Position numbers and translations under genes: made by a program
NCBI GenBank assembly: GCA_034112445.1
Contig: JAWUVI010000007.1
Coordinates: forward strand, 1 to 64,000
Origin: Pelagadaptatus sp034112445
GTDB lineage: Bacteria; Pseudomonadota; Gammaproteobacteria; Pseudomonadales; Cellvibrionaceae
Reading direction: 5' to 3'
DNA: 64,000 bases
Part shown: piece after piece, positions 16,872-25,497 of the stretch
Layout of the letters: every line of letters starts with the position of its first letter
How positions within the stretch are numbered: position 1 is the first letter of the stretch
Notes under the pieces: generated by a model
What the model saw: only the letters and a program-made list of their open reading frames with translations
Database searches by the model: none
What the model was told of the DNA's origin: nothing

Positions 16872-17777
16872 TCAGCTCAAATGACTCACTTCAATAAAAT
16901 TAACTGAGTCGATTTTACTATTTCCTGATTGAACTTGCTGTTCATCCTTGAATTCATAGGGTGCGCGAGCTTCAGACCTATCAATCTGCAAGTTTGCAAA
17001 GTCAAAAAGATCAGAGTCGGCCATTTGTGTCGGCGCTATTTTTTGCATTGATGAAAAAATACTTTCAATGCGACCGGGTTGTTCCTTATCCCACCCCTGT
17101 AACATTTTCTTGATATTTTGGCGCTGGAGATTCTCTTGTGAGCCGCACAGATTACAAGGGATAATGGGGTATGACTTGATCCGAGCTAACTCAGCAAGAT
17201 CCTTCTCTCGACAATAGGCCATCGGCCTAATAACGATGTTACGTTTATCATCCGATAACAGCTTAGGCGGCATGCCAGATAGCTTGGAGCCGTAAAACAT
17301 ATTCAAAAATAGCGTTTCAACTATATCGTCTTTGTGATGACCAAGAGCTATTTTTGTAGCGCCAATATCTTCCGCAAATGAATACAATGTTCCTCTACGT
17401 AACCGAGAACATAACCCGCATGTAGTTTTACCTTCTGGAATCTTACTTTTCACTACAGAATAAGTATCTCGCTCAACGATATGATATTCAATATCAAGCT
17501 TATCCAAATACGCTGGGAGTATATGATCAGGGTAATTAGGTTGTTTTTGATCTAGGTTTACCGCCACTATCTCAAAATCAATTGGCGCACTCTTTTTTAG
17601 GCCTAGTAGAATATCCAGCATGCAATACGAATCTTTGCCTCCTGATAAGCAAACCATAACTTTATCTCCAGCCTCAATCATATTGTAATCACTGATAGCT
17701 GAGCCTACTTGTCTGCGAATACGCTTCTGTAACTTGTTGAATTCTAATTGTTTTTTCTTATCTAAGGTGTCAAGCAT
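16872..17777 (-). CDS. ttcA: TtcA, tRNA 2-thiocytidine (s2C32) synthetase
   Basis: ATP- and [4Fe-4S]-dependent thiolation of C32 in certain tRNAs. PP-loop motif SGGKDS (about 45-50), then the TtcA cysteine pair CGLC (about 120-123), LGHHKDDIVET, and the second signature CNLCGSQ (about 209-215) that holds a cluster ligand. At 301 aa it is full length. The C-terminal extension after about 255 is variable in the family. It is divergent from ycgR across a 319-bp gap. Confidence 0.95.
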   Translation of the reverse strand: MLDTLDKKKQLEFNKLQKRIRRQVGSAISDYNMIEAGDKVMVCLSGGKDSYCMLDILLGLKKSAPIDFEIVAVNLDQKQPNYPDHILPAYLDKLDIEYHIVERDTYSVVKSKIPEGKTTCGLCSRLRRGTLYSFAEDIGATKIALGHHKDDIVETLFLNMFYGSKLSGMPPKLLSDDKRNIVIRPMAYCREKDLAELARIKSYPIIPCNLCGSQENLQRQNIKKMLQGWDKEQPGRIESIFSSMQKIAPTQMADSDLFDFANLQIDRSEARAPYEFKDEQQVQSGNSKIDSVNFIEVSHLS

Positions 17778-17859
17778 GGAGATTTCTCATTCGCAAAAGG
17801 TAAATTGTATCACTTTCATATAAGCAAGGAATCTTTGGCCTATAGATCCCTCACCAGTA

Positions 17860-17897
17860 AGCGGCAAATTAACATCCGCCTTTGCCGCTCAAGCGGC
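17860..17897. repeat. Inverted repeats AGCGGCAAA/TTTGCCGCT with overlapping alternative GCCGCT/AGCGGC
   Basis: A perfect 9-bp stem (17860-17868 with 17881-17889, 12-base loop) shares its right arm with a second inverted repeat (17884-17889 with 17892-17897). The two pairings exclude each other. No T-tract follows on either strand. It is the main structured element of the 319-bp ttcA-ycgR gap, besides the sigma-54 site at 18017. It may be a REP-type element or a ttcA leader structure. Confidence 0.45.
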
Positions 17898-18016
17898 ATA
17901 ATGCTGCCAATAGTTAAATTCGCTACGAACCATAAAACGGCATAACGCATAAGAATCATTCACTCAGTCCAATGACCATCACTCGTTAGAAAAAAAATAG
18001 TTGGTTACATTACATT

Positions 18017-18032
18017 TGGCATAGTGATTGCT
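18017..18032 (+). promoter_or_regulatory. sigma-54 promoter for ycgR
   Basis: TGGCATAGTGATTGCT has GG and GC at exact -24/-12 spacing. The predicted start near 18044 leaves about 50 bases to the ycgR ATG at 18097. The strong match ties this PilZ gene to the same sigma-54 regulon as flgB and flgF although it lies 9 kb from the flagellar island. Confidence 0.78.
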
Positions 18033-18096
18033 CTATAGATCTCATAGCAACCAAATCGCATCTCGATAAGCACATCACTCTAGGAGAAAACGGCGC

Positions 18097-18867
18097 ATGG
18101 CCATTTTGCACGATGTACTGCAAAAAATTACTCGTAAATCTCATCAACCAGAATTAAAAATAGAGGCGTCTTCCGCAACTATCAATCTGGCCGACAAGAT
18201 CAACTCCATAGGGCCATTACTGGCACTCCAAGAAAAAAAGCAATTGATTGAAGTTGTGTGCAGCAAAACCGGTGAGCGCTATCAAAGCATGGTTTTAGCC
18301 GTTGACTTACAGCAAGATATTATCGCTCTTGATGAGCTTTTTCCTAATCCAACTTACGGCACCTACCAACCCGGCGATCAATTCACAGTGCGACACCATG
18401 AAGATGGAAAATTGTTATCGTTTACCGCCACTTTGGATTCATTAATTTTACAGGACGGCTCACCTATTTATAATTTTGTTTTACCTGAAAAAGTCAGCTA
18501 TCAGCAACGTCGCTCTTCTACTAGAATATTATTAAGCCGACAGCAGCCATTAACCGTCAAACTGCTATCCCCTTTACGTACACCTTGGTACGCAACAGCA
18601 AACAATCTATCTGCTAGTGGTATGCGAGTTGTAGTAGGGGGTAACGTTATCGATCAACTGCATCCAGGTAGCCTTTTACCCAATTGCGAATTTACTTTTC
18701 ACCCTGAAATAGACATTCGTTGCCAAGCTAAAGTTCGTGCTTTTCGGTTTTTACGCCGTCCCTATAGGCATACTGAAATCAGCATGGAGTTTACCGATAT
18801 GGCTCCTCAGCAACGCATGCAATTACAACACTTGGTAGAAAGCATCAACAGCCCCCAAGCAGCATAA
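18097..18867 (+). CDS. ycgR: YcgR-type flagellar brake protein (PilZ)
   Basis: c-di-GMP effector that slows or biases the flagellar motor. An N-terminal YcgR/PilZN domain (about 30-135) is followed by a PilZ domain (about 138-255) carrying the c-di-GMP-binding RxxxR (QQRRSSTRI, about 147-155) and the NLSASG motif (DxSxxG equivalent). At 256 aa it is usual length. TAGGAGAAAA lies just before the ATG. The sigma-54 promoter 65 bases upstream supports a flagellar role. Confidence 0.88.
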   Translation: MAILHDVLQKITRKSHQPELKIEASSATINLADKINSIGPLLALQEKKQLIEVVCSKTGERYQSMVLAVDLQQDIIALDELFPNPTYGTYQPGDQFTVRHHEDGKLLSFTATLDSLILQDGSPIYNFVLPEKVSYQQRRSSTRILLSRQQPLTVKLLSPLRTPWYATANNLSASGMRVVVGGNVIDQLHPGSLLPNCEFTFHPEIDIRCQAKVRAFRFLRRPYRHTEISMEFTDMAPQQRMQLQHLVESINSPQAA

Positions 18868-18916
18868 TAAAAAATCATCAGTCACTTCGTCATTACACCG
18901 TGATTCATTTACAATA

Positions 18917-18935
18917 GCTCCGTCTATCACGGAGC
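18917..18935 (+). promoter_or_regulatory. Hairpin/palindrome GCTCCGT-CTATC-ACGGAGC before bioA
   Basis: Perfect 7-bp inverted repeat with a 5-base loop, ending 11 bases before the bioA ATG. It contains the only GGAG near the start and follows a TACAAT -10-like hexamer at 18910-18915. It may be an operator at the transcription start or an mRNA hairpin that covers the ribosome binding site. It does not match the BirA operator. Confidence 0.45.
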
Positions 18936-18946
18936 ATAAACAATAA

Positions 18947-20263
18947 ATGAACAACAAAACAATGGATGAACAACAGCTTCTAGAAATTGATGCAAGCACT
19001 GTCTGGCATCCATACGCGTCGGTTGTTGATGCACCGCCTGTTTACCCTGTTGAGTCTGCCCACGGCGTCTACATCAATCTCTCCGATGGTCGCCAACTAT
19101 TGGATGGAATGTCATCGTGGTGGTGTGCTATTCACGGCTATAACCATCCCGCATTAAATCAGGCTGTTAACGATCAACTTAATAAAATGTCGCATATTAT
19201 GTTTGGTGGTTTAACCCATCAACCTGCGGTCGAGCTTGCCCAATTACTCACGGAAATTACCCCCGCCGGCCTTAGCAAAGTCTTTTTTTCTGATTCCGGT
19301 TCAGTCGCTGTAGAAGTTGCTCTCAAAATGGCCATTCAATACTGGCATAGCCAAGGCCAACCTCAAAAAAACAAAATATTAGCATTGGAAAAGGGTTATC
19401 ACGGTGACACATTTGGTGCCATGTCTGTCTGTGACCCAGTAACGGGAATGCACCACTTATTTTCTAATAACTTAATGTCTAATATTTTTGCTCCTGCACC
19501 TGAACCATCGTTTGATCAAACCTGTGAAGCACATCATATACAAGCACTCTCCAATCTCTTTGAACAACACCAGCATGAACTGGCCGCCATAATACTTGAG
19601 CCCATAGTTCAAGGCGCTGGAGGAATGCGCTTTTATTCCCCAGCCTATTTAAAACATGTCCGCGATCTGTGTGACCAACACAATGTTTTACTCATTGCCG
19701 ATGAAATCGCCACTGGCTTTGGTCGTACGGGTAAGCTATTCGCCTGTGAGCACGCCGAGATAAGCCCTGACATACTCTGCCTCGGAAAAGCCTTAACCGG
19801 GGGCTATATGACTATGGCGGCAACTCTTTGTAATGACACCATCAGTAATGGCATTTGCCGAGGTGAAGCTGGCGTATTTATGCATGGGCCAACCTTCATG
19901 GGTAATCCTCTAGCTGCTGCAACAGCTTTAGCAAGTACGCGATTATTATTAAGCGGTGATTGGCATTCCAATATTCAACGTATTGAACAACAATTATTAC
20001 AAGGATTGGGAGGATGCCGAGAGTTCTCAGAAGTTGCTGATGTACGCGTCTTAGGAGCTATTGGAGTAGTAGAACTTAAGCAGCCTGTTGCTATGGCTGA
20101 AATTCAGAAAGAATTCATTAATGAAGGTATTTGGGTTAGGCCTTTCGGAAAATTAATTTACTTGATGCCTCCCTATATTATGGCCAACGATGAGTTACAA
20201 CAACTCACCGCCGCCATGAAAAAAGTGATCGGCAATTATTTCAACAATAACGAGCCAATATAA
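18947..20263 (+). CDS. bioA: BioA, adenosylmethionine-8-amino-7-oxononanoate transaminase
   Basis: PLP enzyme that makes 7,8-diaminopelargonate in biotin synthesis, using SAM as amino donor. Class III aminotransferase features: WHPYAS near the start, DGMSSWWCAIHGYNHP, the glycine-rich FSDSGSVAVEVALKMA, KGYHGDTFGAMS, the PLP aspartate in IADEIATGFGRTG, and the Schiff-base lysine in CLGKALTGG. At 438 aa it is full length. The start could be the ATG at 18947 or at 18962. No other bio genes are nearby; bioA alone here is unusual but known in related genomes. Its stop abuts the convergent trpS stop. Confidence 0.95.
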   Translation: MNNKTMDEQQLLEIDASTVWHPYASVVDAPPVYPVESAHGVYINLSDGRQLLDGMSSWWCAIHGYNHPALNQAVNDQLNKMSHIMFGGLTHQPAVELAQLLTEITPAGLSKVFFSDSGSVAVEVALKMAIQYWHSQGQPQKNKILALEKGYHGDTFGAMSVCDPVTGMHHLFSNNLMSNIFAPAPEPSFDQTCEAHHIQALSNLFEQHQHELAAIILEPIVQGAGGMRFYSPAYLKHVRDLCDQHNVLLIADEIATGFGRTGKLFACEHAEISPDILCLGKALTGGYMTMAATLCNDTISNGICRGEAGVFMHGPTFMGNPLAAATALASTRLLLSGDWHSNIQRIEQQLLQGLGGCREFSEVADVRVLGAIGVVELKQPVAMAEIQKEFINEGIWVRPFGKLIYLMPPYIMANDELQQLTAAMKKVIGNYFNNNEPI

Positions 20264-21271
20264 TTAAACTAAGGGCCTAATCCCTACGGCCTGCCGGCAT
20301 TGATCGAGCAATGGCTTGCTATAACTGCGAGCCTTCTGCGCGCCTACTTGTAAAACATCCTCCATATAAGACGGCTTCGCCAACAAATCTTCATAGCGCT
20401 CGCGAGCATCCCCCACTTCAGCATTAATTAATTCAAACAACTGCTTTTTAGCTTCACCCCAAGCAATGCCATCTGCAAATGCCTGCCGCATAGATTCGGT
20501 TTGCTCAACCGAAGCAAATGCCTGCCATATTTGAAATACTGTAGAGGTATCTGGATCTTTTGCCTCACCCGGCTCAAGTAAATTGGTTTTGATTTTATTG
20601 ATGTGTTTTTTTAATTTCTTTTCGGGTAAAAATAAAGGAATGGTATTGCCGTAACTCTTGCTCATTTTACGCCCATCAAGCCCTTGTAAAACCGCCACTT
20701 TATCGTCAACAACAGCCTCTGGAAGCACAAAACTTTTCCCAAAGTGATGATTGAAACGCGCGGCTATATCACGAGCCATTTCAACATGCTGAATTTGGTC
20801 TTTACCTACGGGAACATGAGTCGCATTAAACATTAAAATGTCGGCAGCCATTAAGACGGGATAGCTATAGAGCCCCATTGTCACACCTGCATCAGCATCC
20901 TCCCCCGCCTCTTCATTTGCCGCCACAGAGGCTTTATAAGCGTGAGCCCGATTCATTAAACCCTTAGCCGCCATACAGTTCAGCATCCAGCAAAGTTCAG
21001 GGATTTCCGGAACGTCAGATTGACGGTAAAAAACCACCTTTTCCGGCTCTAAGCCTAAGGCTAACCACGTTGCGGCAATTTCTTTAGTTGATTGATGCAC
21101 TAACTCAGGGTCGTGGCATTTAATCAATGCATGAAAATCAGCCAAGAAATAGAATGACTCAGTATTGTCATTACGGCTGGCTGCAATAGCAGGACGTATA
21201 GCACCGACATAATTGCCAAGATGAGGTGTTCCTGTGGTGGTAATACCGGTCAACATTCGTGCTCTAGACAT
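20264..21271 (-). CDS. trpS: TrpS, tryptophanyl-tRNA synthetase
   Basis: Class I synthetase charging tRNA-Trp. The HIGH-type motif is TTTGTPHLGNYVGAIRP (about 11-27) and the KMSKS motif is GRKMSKSYGNTI (about 199-210). MAADILMFNATHVPVGKDQ, the ATP/Trp-binding region, is intact. The protein is 335 aa, close to the standard size. The stop codon is immediately adjacent to the bioA stop on the other strand, with no room for a separate terminator between them. Confidence 0.96.
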   Translation of the reverse strand: MSRARMLTGITTTGTPHLGNYVGAIRPAIAASRNDNTESFYFLADFHALIKCHDPELVHQSTKEIAATWLALGLEPEKVVFYRQSDVPEIPELCWMLNCMAAKGLMNRAHAYKASVAANEEAGEDADAGVTMGLYSYPVLMAADILMFNATHVPVGKDQIQHVEMARDIAARFNHHFGKSFVLPEAVVDDKVAVLQGLDGRKMSKSYGNTIPLFLPEKKLKKHINKIKTNLLEPGEAKDPDTSTVFQIWQAFASVEQTESMRQAFADGIAWGEAKKQLFELINAEVGDARERYEDLLAKPSYMEDVLQVGAQKARSYSKPLLDQCRQAVGIRPLV

Positions 21272-21346
21272 ATTATTAAAAGCTCATTAATTTTTGGTAA
21301 ATTGTTTATTGGTAAGACATCTAAAAATGCGGGGGAAGTCTATTGC

Positions 21347-22435
21347 TTAATAGTACTGATCTGCCGCATCTAAAATAAATGCTTCTAAACCGTATTGGCA
21401 CAGTAAATAAGCGGCAACTTGGCTGCGACGACCCGCGTTATCTGCCACAACATAGATTGCATTTTTATCAAGGCCAGATAACTTATCGCGTAAACTGAGT
21501 AAGGGGATATTCCTACAGTCTTTTATATGTTGGTGGCGAAACTCCATAGGCAGCCTAACATCCAGAAGTTGATAGTTATTTTCAGGGCTTTCAGCTAATT
21601 CAGTGTATTGAATAAAACGTTGTATAGGTTCCTGTAACAACGAAATAAAGTCAGCTTTCTTTAGTCTCATCAAAGAACCATCGGACAACATAGTGATAGA
21701 CGCATTTCTGGGAGCGTCCCCCACTAACGCATCTTCACCAAAAAATTGCCCTTTACTCAGCTCCACATCAACTTTTCCAGTTAAATTAGATACTTGAGCC
21801 CTGCCTTGATCAATAACGTAGAAATAGTCGCCTTTTTCTCCTTCTTTAATAATTACGTCACCCGTTTTTACTGGAAATGACTCAAAGCGTATGAATAAAT
21901 TTTGAATGTGGGCAGGAGATATCTGCGTAAATAAAGGTGATCTTAACAACATCGACATCCAATCGCTGTCATCTTCATTAACCTCGACCTGATCTGTGGA
22001 TAAATTCACATCGAGAATTTCTTCATGCTTTTGCTCTTGACCTGGTTGACCTAATTTTTCTGGCATATCGGCTGAGCCAGCGCTTTGACTCCACGCCAAC
22101 GCAATATCTAAAAACTCCGCATCAACTTTGAGTAAAGTAACAGAAGATTTAGCTACCGCAGAAACTTGAGTTGGTGAGCTATCTTCAAGCGTGAAGTTAT
22201 TTTTTGCACAGGTTGAGTTAACCTCTCTAGTATTAAACCCAGAGTCTACGAGATCGACAATGCCCTCCAACAAATAAAATTTATCCTTTGCCGTTCGGCC
22301 TCGTTTGAATAGAATTTTTCCTTTTTCGGCCGAAATGATTTCAGCATGTTCTGCAATACGCGGATGAAATTTTGATTCCAGTTCATCGTATGGACTAAAA
22401 CGAGTTAACGCACTAATAACATCGGTATTCGACAC
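21347..22435 (-). CDS. Double cNMP-binding domain protein with degenerate rhodanese domain
   Basis: 362-aa soluble protein. Two cyclic-nucleotide-binding folds are visible: a divergent first one (about 20-120, LFKRGRTAKDKFYLLEGIV) and a more canonical second (about 160-275, IIKEGEKGDYFYVIDQGRA then GQFFGEDALVGDAPRNASI). A rhodanese domain follows (about 285-362), with DVRLPMEFRHQHI. Its active-site loop reads VVADNAGRRS, without the catalytic cysteine, so sulfurtransferase activity is unlikely. There is no DNA-binding domain, so it is not a Crp-type regulator. Ligand and partner are unknown. Confidence 0.8.
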   Translation of the reverse strand: MSNTDVISALTRFSPYDELESKFHPRIAEHAEIISAEKGKILFKRGRTAKDKFYLLEGIVDLVDSGFNTREVNSTCAKNNFTLEDSSPTQVSAVAKSSVTLLKVDAEFLDIALAWSQSAGSADMPEKLGQPGQEQKHEEILDVNLSTDQVEVNEDDSDWMSMLLRSPLFTQISPAHIQNLFIRFESFPVKTGDVIIKEGEKGDYFYVIDQGRAQVSNLTGKVDVELSKGQFFGEDALVGDAPRNASITMLSDGSLMRLKKADFISLLQEPIQRFIQYTELAESPENNYQLLDVRLPMEFRHQHIKDCRNIPLLSLRDKLSGLDKNAIYVVADNAGRRSQVAAYLLCQYGLEAFILDAADQYY

Positions 22436-22474
22436 AACAATTCCTTAAAATTTTATAACTTGCCTGGGGTATTA

Positions 22475-23761
22475 TTATGAAGCATGAGCGAAATAATAGG
22501 TTAACAACTTAGAGAGATAGCCTGTATCTTTAGCGCCCGCAACTTCACGAATAGAATGCATAGCAAAGGTTGGCAAACCTATATCTATTGTCCTAACTCC
22601 CATTTCAGCAGCGGTAATAGGGCCTATCGTACTGCCACACCCCATATCTGATCGAGTTACAAATGACTGTACCGGGACATCAACTTGCTGACACCAATAT
22701 CTAAACAACCCAGAGGTTTCACTGTTTGTAGCATAGCGTTGATTCGCATTAACTTTAATCACTGGGCCATGGTTAAGTATAGGGCCGTGATTCTCATCAT
22801 GCTTATCGACAAAATTAGGGTGGATGCCATGAGCATTATCAGCAGAAATCATTAATGATTTATTGATACAGCGCAAACGGCTTTGTGTTTCGGGAATCAG
22901 CCTTGAAATAAAATCATCCAGCATAGACCCCTTCGCTCCACAAGCCGACACACTCCCCACCTCTTCGTGATCATTACAAATCAGTAATGAACTGCGCTTA
23001 TTATCCGCATCAATAATTGCCGACAGGCCTAAATAACAACTCAGTAAATTATCAAGACGTGCACTGGTTATAAAATCACGATTCAACCCTACAATTGCTG
23101 ATTGTTGACTATCGTAAAAACACAATTCGAAATCTAAAACTGACTCGACCGCGATGTCATCATTCTGTAACTCTTGTTTTAATAGTTCTCTAAATTCGAT
23201 CGGATCATCCGTTTCTGTCTGAAATAATATGGGCGGCAATTGTGTTTGGGCGTTAATGCTACGGTTTGTATTTGCCTCGCGATCAAGATGAATAGCCAGA
23301 CTTGGAATAACCGCTATAGGCGATTCAAAATTCAACAAGGCATTGCAAATGTCACCCTTCGTAGACTTGTAGGTAACTCGGCCTGCCAACGATAAATCTC
23401 GATCAAACCAAGTACTTTGTAATACACCACCATAGAGTTCAACACCTAATTGAAAATAACCCTCTACTGATAACTCTGGTGTTGGCTTAACCTTTAAGCA
23501 AGGACTATCGGTATGTGCCCCGAGCATACGAATACCCACCTCTGCCAAGGGCTCATCAGTACCATAGATAAAGGCAATAATAGACGAGTCATTGCGAGTA
23601 ATAAAATAACGCCCACCGGGCTGCATATCCCACTCATCCGCCTCTTGTAACTGTTCAAAACCTCCTGCCAAGAGTTGATCACTCATAGTCTTAGTTGCGT
23701 GAAAGGGTGTTGGTGATGTGTCTAAAAACGATCTCAATTGAGCATTACATAAATCAGTCAT
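22475..23761 (-). CDS. apeB: M18 family aminopeptidase (ApeB-like)
   Basis: Zinc-dependent aminopeptidase. M18 motifs are in order: GAHTDSPCLKVKP (metal ligands His/Asp, about 80-92), ICNDHEEVGS (catalytic Glu pair), SADNAHGIHPNF, and SDMGCGSTIGPI near the C-terminus, with a final His in PTFAMHSIRE. At 428 aa it is full length. It lies 39 bp from the cNMP/rhodanese gene on the same strand. The cellular role is general peptide turnover by family knowledge. Confidence 0.93.
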   Translation of the reverse strand: MTDLCNAQLRSFLDTSPTPFHATKTMSDQLLAGGFEQLQEADEWDMQPGGRYFITRNDSSIIAFIYGTDEPLAEVGIRMLGAHTDSPCLKVKPTPELSVEGYFQLGVELYGGVLQSTWFDRDLSLAGRVTYKSTKGDICNALLNFESPIAVIPSLAIHLDREANTNRSINAQTQLPPILFQTETDDPIEFRELLKQELQNDDIAVESVLDFELCFYDSQQSAIVGLNRDFITSARLDNLLSCYLGLSAIIDADNKRSSLLICNDHEEVGSVSACGAKGSMLDDFISRLIPETQSRLRCINKSLMISADNAHGIHPNFVDKHDENHGPILNHGPVIKVNANQRYATNSETSGLFRYWCQQVDVPVQSFVTRSDMGCGSTIGPITAAEMGVRTIDIGLPTFAMHSIREVAGAKDTGYLSKLLTYYFAHAS

Positions 23762-23816
23762 AATTATTCTCAGGATTTCCTACAGCATGATTTTTGAATT
23801 AAACATGGATACCGTG

Positions 23817-24605
23817 TCAAATAAACATTAATAGCACGGCACCCAAAAACAATCGATATACGACAAAAGGCCACATACCAATACGATCAATCCAATTTAA
23901 AAACAGATGAATGCATATAAATGCACTTACAAATGAAACCCCTGAACCTAACACTAATGACTGCCAATCAATAGACGCTTCTTGTGCTAACTCCAATGCC
24001 TTATATCCGCCACTGGCAACAATAATAGGAACAGACAATAAAAACGAAAAGCGCGCTGCGTCCTGTCTTTGCAAACCAAGCGCCAATGCAGCAGTAATAG
24101 TAATACCAGACCGAGAAGTACCAGGAATAAGCGCTAATACTTGAGCGAATCCAATTACCATCGCTTGCTTAAGCTTCATATTCTCTATGCTTAGGTTTTT
24201 TGACCCCATTTTATCGGCAAGCCCTAGCAACACACCAAAAAACGAAGTGGTTATTGCAATAACCAATATCGAACGAAGATTAGCTTCAATAAAATCATTC
24301 CCCAAAAAACCCATAACTCCAGCGGGGATTGTCGCTAAAATTATAAACCAGCCCAACTGACTATTGGCTGATTTTTCCCCTCCAAAACTAGTAAACCAAG
24401 CCGTCATAATAGCGATGATGTCTTTTCTGAAATATCCCATTACCGCAACAAGGCTACCAACATGTACAGCCACATCGAAAGCTAAACCTTGATCCTGCCA
24501 CCCTAAAATCTGTGACGGTAGTATTAAGTGGCCTGAACTGGATATAGGTAAAAATTCAGTAAGGCCTTGCAACAAGGCTAAAAATACAATTTGAATGGAT
24601 TCCAT
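23817..24605 (-). CDS. uppP: UppP, undecaprenyl-diphosphate phosphatase
   Basis: Integral membrane phosphatase that recycles undecaprenyl diphosphate for cell-wall synthesis (also called BacA, bacitracin resistance). N-terminal signature LLQGLTEFLPISSSGHLIL (about 11-29) and second signature IPGTSRSG (about 161-168), both in the active site. There are about eight hydrophobic segments. The length, 262 aa, is typical. It lies 53 bp downstream of tsaB on the same strand. Confidence 0.96.
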   Translation of the reverse strand: MESIQIVFLALLQGLTEFLPISSSGHLILPSQILGWQDQGLAFDVAVHVGSLVAVMGYFRKDIIAIMTAWFTSFGGEKSANSQLGWFIILATIPAGVMGFLGNDFIEANLRSILVIAITTSFFGVLLGLADKMGSKNLSIENMKLKQAMVIGFAQVLALIPGTSRSGITITAALALGLQRQDAARFSFLLSVPIIVASGGYKALELAQEASIDWQSLVLGSGVSFVSAFICIHLFLNWIDRIGMWPFVVYRLFLGAVLLMFI

Positions 24606-24658
24606 AAAATATCTTGAATACTCTAACGGTTAGTTGTGACTAGATAAAAAAGGATTGT

Positions 24659-25369
24659 TTATTGCTGACGAATTCTTTTACGTTTTTTCCAAGCAACGCT
24701 ATCGCGCAAGTAAACAGGCATAGCTTCATGCACTGGAATTGAGCTTCCAGCTTCCCACTTTTTGCAGGCCAAGGGCATCATTATTTTGGCTTCCGGCGAT
24801 TGATTTATCCAAGTAGACATATCCATTTTTTCTGCAAGCTCTGGATAATGCCACCCTGAGCCAACCGGAATACAATTATCTTTACTAAGTCGAGCGATTA
24901 ACGGGTCGGCCCAGATACTTGCTGGACTCGATACACATTCATCTGTCATGGCTTGCGCGCAGCCATCCACATTTTTATACAAACACCAATAAACCTCTTG
25001 CATGCGAGCATCAATTGCAACGATAAAGTATTCATTACTCTGGCCAGGGCGTGACTTAATCGCGCCTTCCGCAAGTAACATCAATGTAGAAACGGGAATT
25101 ACCGGAATATCTCGCCCATAGGCCAAGCCTTGTACAACGCCCAGACCGATTCTAAGCCCCGTAAATGAGCCAGGGCCACAACTATAGGCCAGAGCATCAA
25201 TATCTGATAGCGAGTACTTTTGCTGGTGCAATATTGATTCTATCATCGGCAATAACTTTTTAGTGTGCTCTCTGGGTGTTTGAGTAATCACCTGATGAAC
25301 TTTATCGCCATCCGTTAACGCGACAGAGCAACCTTCCGCCGAAGTTTCAACACCTAAAATTATAGCCAT
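24659..25369 (-). CDS. tsaB: TsaB, tRNA threonylcarbamoyladenosine biosynthesis protein
   Basis: Partner of TsaD in t6A37 tRNA modification; an ASKHA-fold protein. The start at 25369 (MAIILGVETSAEGCSVALTDG) follows GGAAGG; a TTG 12 bases upstream is less likely. Family motifs: VETSAEGCSVAL, SCGPGSFTGLRIGLGVVQGLA and the AIDARMQEVYW segment. At 236 aa the length is normal. Confidence 0.94.
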   Translation of the reverse strand: MAIILGVETSAEGCSVALTDGDKVHQVITQTPREHTKKLLPMIESILHQQKYSLSDIDALAYSCGPGSFTGLRIGLGVVQGLAYGRDIPVIPVSTLMLLAEGAIKSRPGQSNEYFIVAIDARMQEVYWCLYKNVDGCAQAMTDECVSSPASIWADPLIARLSKDNCIPVGSGWHYPELAEKMDMSTWINQSPEAKIMMPLACKKWEAGSSIPVHEAMPVYLRDSVAWKKRKRIRQQ

Positions 25370-25436
25370 TAACCTTCCCAATAAAAATCAGTAACCAATA
25401 TGACATTGTCTCATATAGGCCTAGCCGTAAAAACAA

Positions 25437-25468
25437 AAAAAACCCTGAACCATTACTGGATCAGGGTT
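25437..25468 (-). terminator. Rho-independent terminator for the AlgP-like gene
   Basis: AACCCTGA (25441-25448) pairs with TCAGGGTT (25461-25468). On the minus strand the stem is followed by eight T residues, 30 bases after the stop at 25498. It also faces tsaB upstream, insulating that gene. Confidence 0.85.
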
Positions 25469-25497
25469 TTATTCGAACGGCCTATTTTAACTGTAAA

